DNA of 7,471 nt, taken from positions 1-7,471 of the forward strand of contig RFZE01000068.1 in the NCBI GenBank assembly GCA_009920875.1, in the 5' to 3' direction. The notes beneath the pieces were generated by a model that did not search any database, was not told the DNA's origin, and was given only the letters and a program-made list of their open reading frames with translations. Made by a program: the position numbers and the translations under genes. Positions 1 to 6,581 of this stretch are shown here, piece after piece. Origin of the DNA: Alphaproteobacteria bacterium (GTDB lineage: Bacteria > Pseudomonadota > Alphaproteobacteria > RS24). The first letter of the stretch is position 1. Each line of letters opens with the position of its first letter.

Positions 1-858
1 ATGCGCATGCTGGCCAAAATACTGCACAAAGCGGCTGATAAAGCGCTGTTTTTGCGCCAGAGGCAGAGCGTCAAAATCACGCCTCGGCAGGCTCAGCACG
101 CCATAATCGTGCCATGCGGCATAATGGTCGAGCCAAGCCGTCAGTTTTTTATCCAATGCCGCCTGCAAGAGGCGCATTTCGGCGGCCATCTCGGCGAGCC
201 GCGCCGCGCCCAATCCTTCCGCCTGCAAGAGCGGCAACAAACGCCGCCAGCGTGCACGTTCAAATTGCGGGTCATGATTGCTCGGGTCGTCAATCACCGG
301 CAATCCCGCTTCATGCGCCAGCGCCTTCAATTCGGCCGCGCCATAATTCAATAAAGGCCGCAAAAGCAAAAGCGGCGACGTCTCGGTTTGCAAGACTTGC
401 CGCGCGGCCATGCCGGCGAGGCCACTCACCCCACTGCCGCGCGCCATGCGCATCAACACCGTTTCCGCTTGGTCATCGCGATGATGTGCCACCACCAAGC
501 CTTGCGCCCCATGTTCGGCACACCAAGCGGCCATCAGCCGATAGCGCATATTGCGCGCCTGCTGTTGAACATCGCTCTTACCCAATTTCCTGTCAGCCAT
601 AAGCGTGACATGCGGCAGATTTAATTTTTCGCATTGCGCCGCCACTTGCACGGCTTCTGCCGCGGCGGCTTTGCGCAAACCGTGATTGACGGTCAAAACA
701 GTAAAATGCGGTGCACCCTTTATGCTTTTTGCCTGTGCCGCCAGAGCCAGCAAGCCCATTGAGTCGCCGCCACCTGACACAGCCAAAGCAAAATGATTGT
801 CTGCATCATAGGGCTGCAGATTTTTCAAAAGCGCCGAAGCTGTCGGTTTATGAGGCAC
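1..858 (-). CDS. tilS: tRNA(Ile)-lysidine synthetase TilS, N-terminal 286 residues (cut by window start)
   Basis: TilS ligates lysine to C34 of the tRNA-Ile2 CAU anticodon using ATP, so that the tRNA reads AUA instead of AUG; it acts in the cytoplasm and is normally essential. The PP-loop ATP-binding motif SGGGDS is at residues 28-33, VNHGLR at 57-62, HHRDDQAET at 125-133 and the family signature DDPSN at 190-194. These make the assignment firm. Family members are usually about 430 residues, so the C-terminal tRNA-binding part lies beyond the left edge. No ATG lies upstream of the PP-loop in this frame. The best start is GTG at 858, which overlaps the cpoB end by 11 bases; a TTG ten codons further in is an alternative. 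No strong ribosome site is visible, so translation may be coupled to cpoB. The overlap suggests cotranscription with cpoB. Confidence 0.93.
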   Translation of the reverse strand, partial: MPHKPTASALLKNLQPYDADNHFALAVSGGGDSMGLLALAAQAKSIKGAPHFTVLTVNHGLRKAAAAEAVQVAAQCEKLNLPHVTLMADRKLGKSDVQQQARNMRYRLMAAWCAEHGAQGLVVAHHRDDQAETVLMRMARGSGVSGLAGMAARQVLQTETSPLLLLRPLLNYGAAELKALAHEAGLPVIDDPSNHDPQFERARWRRLLPLLQAEGLGAARLAEMAAEMRLLQAALDKKLTAWLDHYAAWHDYGVLSLPRRDFDALPLAQKQRFISRFVQYFGQHAH

Positions 859-1915
859 AACCGGCCCGCTTTTTCTCAATCACCGCGCGCTTGGCAATGG
901 CAGCAGGCGCGTCGGGAAATTTCGCGTTCAATTCGGCAAAGGCATCGCATCCGGTTTTCTTTTCGCCCAAAGCGGTCAGCGTCATACCCAATTTCAACAG
1001 ACTGTCAGGGGCTTTTTTGCTGCCTGCATAGGTCGTATAGCCGACCAAAAAGGCTTGCGCCGCTTGCTTATATTGGCGCTGCACGTAAAACGTCTCGCCG
1101 AGCCAATATTGTGCATGACCGGCCATTTTATGCGATGGAAAGCGCTCGACCAAGGATGCGAAATCGACGCGCGCGCCGGCATAATCGCCGCTTTGCAAAT
1201 CGCCCAGCGCGCGCTCATAAAGTGCTTGCGGATTGTCCAACGGCACGCGCACAGGCGCCTCAAAGTCAGCCAAATCTTCCGGATTGCCTTCGCCGACAAG
1301 CGGCGTGGTGACATCAATAACCGCCGATGCGTCAGCCAGGCTGGCGACGGGTGCGGCTTTTCTAACAAACCCGATAATTTCAGGCTCGGCCGATGAAGAT
1401 GAAATGCCCTGATTGGCGCGCATCATGCCGCCCTCAAGAGATTGAAAGCGAAACTCATTATCCGACGAGGCTTTATCCATACGCTGCGTCAAACTTTGCA
1501 TATCAATCATCATGCGGTCGGTTTGCGCTTGCAAAAGCCTCAGCATTTCGACCAATTGATTGAATTGCACCCGATCGGCTGCGGCTGTCGTGCCGGCGGC
1601 TTCAGCTGCTGCCGCTGATACCGGCGCGGCAAAGGAATCCTGCGCCGATAATAGCCGTTTTTCCAGCACATCAAGGCGCTGGCGTAATTGCTGCGATTCA
1701 GCCAGGCGATTGCGATTTTGCAAAGTGCGCTGCGCCTCCAGCAATTGCTCAAGCTGGGTGATGCGCAATTCAAGCGCCTCGACACGCTCTGCCGCCAAAA
1801 CATCACTCTCGGCACCGCGAGGCGCAAACTCGGACGGCACGCGCGGGCCGTTTTGCGCGGCAACAGGCGCAACCATCGCAAATGCGAGCAAAAAGGCACT
1901 AATTAATTTCATCAT
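848..1915 (-). CDS. cpoB: Cell division coordinator CpoB (YbgF), periplasmic coiled-coil/TPR protein
   Basis: In E. coli, CpoB is a periplasmic protein that binds TolA and coordinates peptidoglycan synthesis by PBP1B with outer-membrane constriction. The 355-residue protein starts with a signal peptide (residues 1-20, hydrophobic core then PVAA, probable cleavage before Q21). Heptad-like coiled-coil stretches follow at about 38-95 and 113-163. After a Pro/Ala/Asp-rich linker, a C-terminal TPR-type helical domain spans about 229-348, with ALYERALGDLQSGDYAGA typical of the first repeat. It is longer than E. coli YbgF (about 263 residues) because of the extended coiled coil and linker, which I believe is common in Alphaproteobacteria. 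The start is a double ATG at 1915/1912 with only a weak ribosome site. A terminator hairpin ends about 38 bases upstream, so expression must come from readthrough or a close promoter. A TATAGT hexamer just before the start has no good -35 partner. Confidence 0.92.
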   Translation of the reverse strand: MMKLISAFLLAFAMVAPVAAQNGPRVPSEFAPRGAESDVLAAERVEALELRITQLEQLLEAQRTLQNRNRLAESQQLRQRLDVLEKRLLSAQDSFAAPVSAAAAEAAGTTAAADRVQFNQLVEMLRLLQAQTDRMMIDMQSLTQRMDKASSDNEFRFQSLEGGMMRANQGISSSSAEPEIIGFVRKAAPVASLADASAVIDVTTPLVGEGNPEDLADFEAPVRVPLDNPQALYERALGDLQSGDYAGARVDFASLVERFPSHKMAGHAQYWLGETFYVQRQYKQAAQAFLVGYTTYAGSKKAPDSLLKLGMTLTALGEKKTGCDAFAELNAKFPDAPAAIAKRAVIEKKRAGCAS

Positions 1916-1953
1916 CCACTATATGCGCGTCAAAATCGGCGAAAAAAAGGCAG

Positions 1954-1979
1954 AAAAAAGGGCACCCGATGGTGCCCTT
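1954..1979 (-). terminator. Rho-independent terminator after pal
   Basis: On the minus strand the stem AAGGGCACC pairs perfectly with GGTGCCCTT (9 bp, forward positions 1958-1966 and 1971-1979) around a 4-base loop. It is followed at once by a run of U residues, and a second run of seven U lies a few bases further on (forward 1942-1948). It begins 18 bases after the pal stop codon, so it is oriented to end the tolQRAB-pal transcript before cpoB. The structure is read directly from the sequence; how efficient it is remains unknown. Confidence 0.88.
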
Positions 1980-1997
1980 AAATCAATTTTCGCTCAC

Positions 1998-2483
1998 TTA
2001 GCGAATGGTCGCCACCGCACGGCGGTTTTTCGACCAGCACGCTTCTTCCGAGCACAAGGATACCGGGCGCTCTTTACCATAAGAAATGGTCTGTAAGCGG
2101 CTACCGTTAACCCCTTCGCTAATCAGGAAGTCACGCACGGCATTGGCGCGGCGTGCGCCCAGTGCCAGATTGTATTCGCGTGTGCCGCGCTCATCGGCAT
2201 GGCCTTCAATCACCAGATTGACGCTATTGTTTTGCGACAGCCATTGTGCCTGATTGCGCAATGTCGCGCGTGCTGAGCCATCAAGATTTGATTGGTCAGT
2301 TTGGAAGAAAACGCGGTCACCCACATTTTGCACCAAATATTGTGCGCTCGACGAAGTTGATGCTGATGAAACAGCCGTCGATGTTGACGTCGAGGCAGGC
2401 TCGGTGGTTGACGCACAACCTGCCAAAGTCAGGCCTGCCACGGCCATAGAAATTAGAATTTTTGATTTTGTCGACTGTCCCAT
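1998..2483 (-). CDS. pal: Peptidoglycan-associated lipoprotein Pal
   Basis: Pal is an outer-membrane lipoprotein that binds peptidoglycan non-covalently, and alternatively TolB, anchoring the outer membrane to the wall. The 161-residue protein has a lipoprotein signal ending in the lipobox LAGC (residues 20-23, acylated Cys23). A Ser/Thr/Ala-rich tether follows at 25-47, then an OmpA-like domain at about 49-160. The motif EGHADERGTREYN (93-105) and the following RRA carry the predicted diaminopimelate-binding residues D97 and R112, by analogy with OmpA. Two cysteines, 144 and 149, lie close together near the C-terminus and could pair. The start is set by the GAGGAG ribosome site six bases before the ATG at 2483. 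A longer reading from 2558 would put 25 non-signal residues ahead of the lipoprotein signal. The 117-base gap after tolB leaves room for an independent pal promoter. Confidence 0.96.
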   Translation of the reverse strand: MGQSTKSKILISMAVAGLTLAGCASTTEPASTSTSTAVSSASTSSSAQYLVQNVGDRVFFQTDQSNLDGSARATLRNQAQWLSQNNSVNLVIEGHADERGTREYNLALGARRANAVRDFLISEGVNGSRLQTISYGKERPVSLCSEEACWSKNRRAVATIR

Positions 2484-2489
2484 CGAATG

Positions 2490-2495
2490 CTCCTC
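2490..2495 (-). promoter_or_regulatory. pal ribosome binding site
   Basis: A perfect GAGGAG lies six bases upstream of the ATG at 2483. It fixes the pal start there rather than at 2558, and agrees with the position of the lipobox. Confidence 0.85.
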
Positions 2496-2600
2496 AGTCT
2501 GCGCAAACATAATGCCTGCCCCTCGGTTGTAATTTAGCCAAAATAAGCACAAATGCAAATCAAAGCTCGGTTTAAACGATTTTGATTACAAAAACATGAC
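2496..2600 (-). other. tolB-pal intergenic region, possible pal promoter
   Basis: This is the largest gap inside the Tol-Pal cluster. It is AT-rich and non-coding as far as I can see. The minus strand has weak promoter-like hexamers (TTGCAT, then TAAATT after 16 bases, near forward 2530-2557), well short of consensus. An AT-only imperfect inverted repeat (AATCAAA at 2558-2564, TTTGATT at 2581-2587) is too weak to call a terminator. Separate expression of pal would make sense because Pal is usually far more abundant than the motor proteins, but that is inference. Confidence 0.3.
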
Positions 2601-3920
2601 TCATCGTATTAGTGGCGACCAAGCCGGATCAGATGCCCAGCCGGGTGTCGCTATAGGTCTCTCATTATAACCTGTAACATCGACTGTCCACAAGGTTGGA
2701 CCTTGGTCTGCGCCGCGCCCTTCTCTAAAAAAGGCAATAACCCGCCCATTTGGCGACCATGCCGGCCCTTCATTGTGGTAGCCTTCGGTCAAAATGCGTT
2801 CGCCACTGCCATCGGTTTTCATAACTCCGATGAGAAAGCGGCCATTCAGCGTCTTGGTAAAAGCAATCAAATCGCCGCGCGGCGACCACACCGGCGTTGC
2901 GTATCGGCCTTCGCCATAAGAAATGCGGCGCACATTTGAGCCGTCCGCCTCCATCACATAAAGCTGCTGCGAGCCCATGCGGTCACTTTCAAACACCACT
3001 TGGCTGCCGTCCGGCGCATAGCATGGCGCGGTATCAATCGCCAAAGATGAGGTCAGGCGGCGTGTCTCACGGGTGCGCAAATCCATAGTATAAATATTCG
3101 AATTGCCGTTGCGCTCAAGGCTCATAATGATTTTCTGCCCATCGGGCGAAAACCGCGGTGCAAAAGTCATGCCGGGAAAATCACCGACCACTTCTTGCTG
3201 GCCGGTCTCAATATTGAGCAAATAGACGCGCGGCTTGTTGCGATAAAAAGAGAGATAAGTAATTTCTTGCGCGGTCGGGCTGAAGCGCGGCGTCAGCGCC
3301 AGCGCATTGCCACGCGTCAATTCGCTTTGCGCAAACCCGTCCTGATCCATAATCGCCAGTTTTTTGACGCGATTGTTTTTTGCCCCCGACTCCGAGACAT
3401 AGACGATGCGGGTGTCAAAATAGCCGGTTTCGCCGGTCAGGCGCTCATAAATCGCGTCAGCCACCAAATGCCCGATGCGCCGCCAATTTTCCGGTGTCGT
3501 AAAAAATTGCAAACCGGCCATTTGTTCTTCGGCCACCACATCCCATAAGCGGAACTCGACCAGCAAACGGCCATCGCTGTGCTGCACGGCCCGACCCGTC
3601 ACCAAAGCCAGCGCATTAATGACGCGCCAATCGCCGAAACGCGGCCGCACATTGACGCCGATATTGCGCTCGATAAAAGCCTCTCGGTCAACCGGTCGAA
3701 ACAGGCCGGAACGTTCGAGGTCAGCCGTAATGACGCTCGCCAAATCCTGCCCGACAGAGCCATCACCGGCGAAATCCAAAACAGCAATCGGCAAAGGCTC
3801 GACATTGCCTTGCGTAATATCGATTTTCAGCGCCGCCAGCGCCAAGCTCGGCACAAATATTAAAGCCGCCAATGCGCTCAGCAATCGACGCCGACGCGAT
3901 ATGGAAAATTGTGCATTCAT
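2601..3920 (-). CDS. tolB: Tol-Pal system periplasmic protein TolB
   Basis: TolB is the periplasmic go-between of the Tol-Pal system: it binds Pal in competition with peptidoglycan and is pulled off by energised TolA. The 439-residue product is full length for the family. An Arg-rich N-terminus leads into a signal peptide with hydrophobic core to about residue 29 (ALA, cleavage before ALKID). The alpha/beta N-terminal domain covers about 31-165. A six-bladed beta-propeller then runs to the end, recognisable from repeated PD40-type blades such as APRFSPDGQKI, APCYAPDGSQVVF, TPVWSPRGDLIAF, GPAWSPNGRVIAF and the closing DPAWSPLIR. The start at 3920 is supported by AGGAGA five bases upstream (forward 3926-3931). 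It lies 29 bases after tolA, so the two are probably cotranscribed. Nothing in it appears broken. Confidence 0.97.
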   Translation of the reverse strand: MNAQFSISRRRRLLSALAALIFVPSLALAALKIDITQGNVEPLPIAVLDFAGDGSVGQDLASVITADLERSGLFRPVDREAFIERNIGVNVRPRFGDWRVINALALVTGRAVQHSDGRLLVEFRLWDVVAEEQMAGLQFFTTPENWRRIGHLVADAIYERLTGETGYFDTRIVYVSESGAKNNRVKKLAIMDQDGFAQSELTRGNALALTPRFSPTAQEITYLSFYRNKPRVYLLNIETGQQEVVGDFPGMTFAPRFSPDGQKIIMSLERNGNSNIYTMDLRTRETRRLTSSLAIDTAPCYAPDGSQVVFESDRMGSQQLYVMEADGSNVRRISYGEGRYATPVWSPRGDLIAFTKTLNGRFLIGVMKTDGSGERILTEGYHNEGPAWSPNGRVIAFFREGRGADQGPTLWTVDVTGYNERPIATPGWASDPAWSPLIR

Positions 3921-3925
3921 GGCTG

Positions 3926-3931
3926 TCTCCT
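3926..3931 (-). promoter_or_regulatory. tolB ribosome binding site
   Basis: AGGAGA lies five bases upstream of the tolB ATG, inside the short tolA-tolB gap. It supports efficient independent initiation of tolB and the chosen start. Confidence 0.75.
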
Positions 3932-3949
3932 AAAGGGCCTTTGCTTTGT

Positions 3950-4747
3950 TTACCCACCCAGCATTTTTCGTGGGTCGAATGTTAACTCAATGTTGCGCCA
4001 ACTGGCATATTTTTCAGCCGGCATGGAAAAAGGTTGGCAGCGCCGAATGGCGCGCAAAACACTCTCGGCAGCGGCGCGAAAAAACGGGTCGCCCAATAAG
4101 CGCCGATTGACGACCACAGGCCCCGCCGAAATTAACCCGCCAGGGGTTAAGGAAAGACGAACCTGCACCACCAAATTTTCTGCCTGCTTGGCGCCGGCCG
4201 GCGGCGACCAGCATCGCCGCATTTGCGCGCGAAACGCATCAACCTCATTCAAGGTCAGCCGCTCCGAAGCGCTTAAGCCATTATCACTTTTGGTAAGGCC
4301 GCTATCAGTGGTTTTCTGATCGGGCGTTTTGTTGAGCAATGCCTGCACGCGCCCGACATCCAGAAGCGGCTTTGGTTCGCGCACCGGGCGTGCCAAAGGC
4401 ACCGGCGTCTCGACACGAAAGCGCGGTTCTTCGGGCACAGTCTCTTGGCTCAATGCGACTGGCGGCTTTGATTTTTCTTCAGCATCAAGCATTGGCATGG
4501 CATCCGCTTGCGCCTCAGGGGCAGCGCCGGTTTGCTCATGCGCTGTCGGCTCTTGGCGCGCCTTGGCCTCATCCGGCATGGTGGCTTCCTCAACCAGACG
4601 GGTAAACTGGTCAATGGTGATAATCTCAATCGGCAGGTTTTGGTCGGTCATACGCGCTTGATTGAGCATGGGCGTCCAAAAGCCGATGATAAAAATCAAT
4701 CCGGCGTGAAGCGCCAATGAGGCCAGAAAATTGCGCGGCAACACCAT
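3950..4747 (-). CDS. tolA: Cell envelope integrity protein TolA (compact alphaproteobacterial type)
   Basis: TolA is anchored in the inner membrane by one helix, spans the periplasm, and transmits proton-motive force from TolQR to TolB-Pal. Residues about 8-28 form the membrane anchor (SLALHAGLIFIIGFW), and the histidine inside the helix matches the SHLxH-like motif used by TonB/TolA to contact the motor. Residues 50-160 are an acidic, Pro/Glu/Ala-rich linker, not the long Ala/Lys helix of E. coli TolA. The C-terminal TonB-like domain runs from about 165 to 260, beginning VDAFRAQMRRCWSPPAGA. Cys179 and Cys237 could form a disulfide like that of E. coli TolA domain III. At 265 residues it is much shorter than the 421 of E. 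coli, which is normal for this lineage as far as I know. Its ATG overlaps the tolR stop by one base (TAATG), implying translational coupling. The operon position makes the assignment secure despite low sequence conservation. Confidence 0.92.
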   Translation of the reverse strand: MVLPRNFLASLALHAGLIFIIGFWTPMLNQARMTDQNLPIEIITIDQFTRLVEEATMPDEAKARQEPTAHEQTGAAPEAQADAMPMLDAEEKSKPPVALSQETVPEEPRFRVETPVPLARPVREPKPLLDVGRVQALLNKTPDQKTTDSGLTKSDNGLSASERLTLNEVDAFRAQMRRCWSPPAGAKQAENLVVQVRLSLTPGGLISAGPVVVNRRLLGDPFFRAAAESVLRAIRRCQPFSMPAEKYASWRNIELTFDPRKMLGG

Positions 4748-5187
4748 TATTTCTTCTGACCTGCTTTTTCCGTCACCAAAGCGACGCGCGCAAAACCGGC
4801 GGCGCTGATTTCCGACACCACATTGGCGACCAATCCGTAATTGACGGTTTTGTCACCGCGCACATAAATCCGCTGCTCATAGCCCTCTCCGGCAATCGCT
4901 TTCAAACGCGGCACCAGCATGGTTTTTTGGATTTGTGTATCTTGCAGAAAAATTTGCCCCTGCGCATTGATTGAAATGGCCAGCGGTTCATCATCACCGC
5001 GCAGGGCTTGTGCGCCCGTCTTCGGCAAATTGACCGGCACGCCAACCGTCAATAGCGGCGCCGCCACCATAAAAACAATCAGCAAAACCAGCATCACATC
5101 AACCATCGGTGTGACATTTATTTCCGCCATGGGCTGATAATGGCGACGACGGCGCGAAGCGTTTTGTGGGGGTGAGGAAAAAGCCAA
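4747..5187 (-). CDS. tolR: Tol-Pal motor subunit TolR (TTG start)
   Basis: TolR is the single-span inner-membrane partner of TolQ and carries the proton-accepting aspartate of the motor; it belongs to the ExbD/TolR family. The 146-residue product has a basic cytoplasmic N-terminus (SRRRRHY), then the signature MAEINVTPMVDVMLVLLIVF. The membrane helix is at about 29-48 and Asp30 is the expected proton-pathway residue. The rest is the periplasmic domain, ending in an Ala/Gly/Lys tail. Initiation appears to use TTG at 5187, five bases after the tolQ stop, with AAAGG about nine bases upstream. The first in-frame ATG (5130, residue 20) has no ribosome site and would remove the basic N-terminus that family members normally have. 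The frame is closed a few codons above the TTG. Coupling to tolQ translation is likely. Confidence 0.95.
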   Translation of the reverse strand: MAFSSPPQNASRRRRHYQPMAEINVTPMVDVMLVLLIVFMVAAPLLTVGVPVNLPKTGAQALRGDDEPLAISINAQGQIFLQDTQIQKTMLVPRLKAIAGEGYEQRIYVRGDKTVNYGLVANVVSEISAAGFARVALVTEKAGQKK

Positions 5188-5192
5188 ACCGC

Positions 5193-5912
5193 TTAGCCTT
5201 TACTTTGCGGCGTGTTTTGGCGCGCCATCAAATTGATGAAATCATCGGCAAAATGGTCAAGCCGTGAAGCAAAACGCTGCACTGAGGCGGCACAAGCATT
5301 ATAGGCAACCACCGCCGGAATGGCAGCCAGCAGCCCAAGGCCGGTGGCGAACAAAGCTTCGGCAATGCCCGGCGCAACGACCGCCAGATTGGTATCACGA
5401 CTCATAGCAATCGCCTGAAAACTGTTCATAATACCCCAAACCGTGCCGAACAGACCGACAAAAGGCGCGACAGCACCAACCGTTGCCAAAAACAAAAGGC
5501 GGCTTTCCAACGCTTCCATTTCGCGCGCCACCGCATTGGTCAGGGCGCGTTCAATCGACGGAATGATGGCACCGGCTTCGGTTTTACGGCGATTGCTGTC
5601 ATGGCGCACCCATTCGCGCATCGCCGCATTAAACACGCGCACGGACGGGCTGGCTTCACCCGAGGCCAATTGGCGATAAATATTTTGCAAGGTTTCACCC
5701 GACCAAAACAGCGCTTCAAACTCTTCGGCCTGCTGGCGCACGCGGCGATAGGTCATGATTTTTTCAATAATTATCGACCAACTCATCACCGAAGCGACAA
5801 TCAGGCCAATCATCACCAGCTTGACCACTATGTCGGCGCGAATGAACAAGGCCCAAAGCGAAAAATCTGTGGCGGCAAGCTGCGTTGCCTGATCAATGGT
5901 TACAGTATCCAT
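5193..5912 (-). CDS. tolQ: Tol-Pal motor subunit TolQ
   Basis: TolQ is the multi-span inner-membrane subunit that forms the ion channel with TolR and powers TolA; it belongs to the MotA/TolQ/ExbB family. The 239 residues match the family length. Three membrane segments can be seen at about 27-49, 137-162 and 178-204, with the large cytoplasmic loop between the first two. The hallmark sequences GLFGTVWGIM (153-162) and APGIAEALFATGLGLL (180-195) are intact, including the polar threonines T157 and T190 that correspond to the channel threonines of E. coli TolQ. The ATG at 5912 follows a modest GAGAG ribosome site. It lies 54 bases after ybgC and 5 bases before tolR, so ybgC-tolQ-tolR are almost certainly one transcript. 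Confidence 0.97.
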   Translation of the reverse strand: MDTVTIDQATQLAATDFSLWALFIRADIVVKLVMIGLIVASVMSWSIIIEKIMTYRRVRQQAEEFEALFWSGETLQNIYRQLASGEASPSVRVFNAAMREWVRHDSNRRKTEAGAIIPSIERALTNAVAREMEALESRLLFLATVGAVAPFVGLFGTVWGIMNSFQAIAMSRDTNLAVVAPGIAEALFATGLGLLAAIPAVVAYNACAASVQRFASRLDHFADDFINLMARQNTPQSKG

Positions 5913-5966
5913 GGAAAAGCTCTCACTATTTATGTTCTTCTATGGCGCAAATGTGACCAAACTTTG

Positions 5967-6449
5967 TCACTTTTCGCCCTTATCGCTCAAAAAAGACGTG
6001 CCCAAATGGGGGGTCATCTGCGCGGCCAGTTGTTTCGGCATGCGGCGCGGGCGGCCATCGAGATCAACCACAGCGGCCAGCACATGCGCTTGCCACAAGG
6101 TTTCGCCCTCACGCGAAATGCGTTGCTCCGCGGTCAATCGCGCGCCGCGACATTCGGTAAAAATGGTTTCAACCAATAATAAATCTTCGACCCGCCCCGG
6201 GCTTAGAAAATCCATTTCCATATGGCCGACAACAAAGGCCAATTGCGGCTCAAATTCAAGCAATTGCAGATGCGTTATGCCTGCCAAATTGATGAAGTTC
6301 GAACGTCCGCGTTCGGCGAATTTCAAATAATTGGCGTGATAGACAAAACCCGAAAAATCCGTGTCTTCATAGTGAACCGGCACCGTCAATAAATGGCGCG
6401 TGCCCCGCGCGTCTTTTGAAAAAGTGCCAAGCAGTTGTTTTGTCTCCAT
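5967..6449 (-). CDS. ybgC: Tol-Pal-associated acyl-CoA thioesterase YbgC
   Basis: YbgC is a cytoplasmic hotdog-fold (4HBT) thioesterase. Family members hydrolyse acyl-CoA esters, and E. coli YbgC is reported to contact acyl carrier protein and phospholipid-synthesis enzymes; its exact role in the Tol-Pal operon is unsettled. The diagnostic motif YEDTDFSGFVYHANYL is at residues 27-42, and D31 is the expected catalytic aspartate. The downstream hotdog strand region (FVVGHMEMDFLSPGRVEDLL) also fits. The protein is 160 residues, slightly longer than the roughly 135 of E. coli because of short extensions at both ends. It is the first gene of the minus-strand operon here, starting at 6449 with only a weak ribosome site (AGGT, distant). 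The operon promoter should therefore lie in the 132-base region just upstream. Confidence 0.94.
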   Translation of the reverse strand: METKQLLGTFSKDARGTRHLLTVPVHYEDTDFSGFVYHANYLKFAERGRSNFINLAGITHLQLLEFEPQLAFVVGHMEMDFLSPGRVEDLLLVETIFTECRGARLTAEQRISREGETLWQAHVLAAVVDLDGRPRRMPKQLAAQMTPHLGTSFLSDKGEK

Positions 6450-6581
6450 GCGCTGTTCTTTTTACCTCTGCGAATGCCAAAATCCTCACCTCACAGTATA
6501 AATGCTCTCAACCGCGATTCGTGTGTTTTCTTTTGCTCGGTTTATGTTAGTTTTTTCAGAGTTTTTTTTGAAAGTTGCGTC
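6450..6581. promoter_or_regulatory. Divergent intergenic region between ybgC and the lipoprotein gene
   Basis: This region must hold the promoters for the leftward ybgC-tol operon and the rightward lipoprotein gene. One AT-rich element at 6495-6502 reads TATAAA on the plus strand and TATACT on the minus strand, either of which could be a -10 box. I found no convincing -35 at 16-18 bases on either side. The plus-strand half close to the lipoprotein start (6524-6569) is T-rich, with runs of six and eight T. No operator-like palindrome stood out. Confidence 0.4.

Noticed and set aside
1914..1945. TTGACG and TATAGT upstream of cpoB as a promoter
   Set aside because: The two hexamers are only four bases apart and TATAGT lies next to the start codon, so they cannot form a normal promoter together.
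1560..2096. Long plus-strand open frames across cpoB, pal, tolB and tolA
   Set aside because: They are antisense shadows of clearly recognised minus-strand genes, have odd Arg/Ser-rich composition and lack ribosome sites.
2484..2558. Longer start for pal at 2558
   Set aside because: It would put 25 residues ahead of the lipoprotein signal. The GAGGAG site and lipobox place the start at 2483.
2558..2587. AT-rich inverted repeat after tolB as a terminator
   Set aside because: Seven A/T-dominated pairs around a 16-base loop with no following U-run is too weak.
6435..6581. Longer start for the lipoprotein at 6435, overlapping the ybgC start
   Set aside because: The extra 49 residues precede a complete signal peptide and lipobox and look non-coding; the ATG at 6582 is right.
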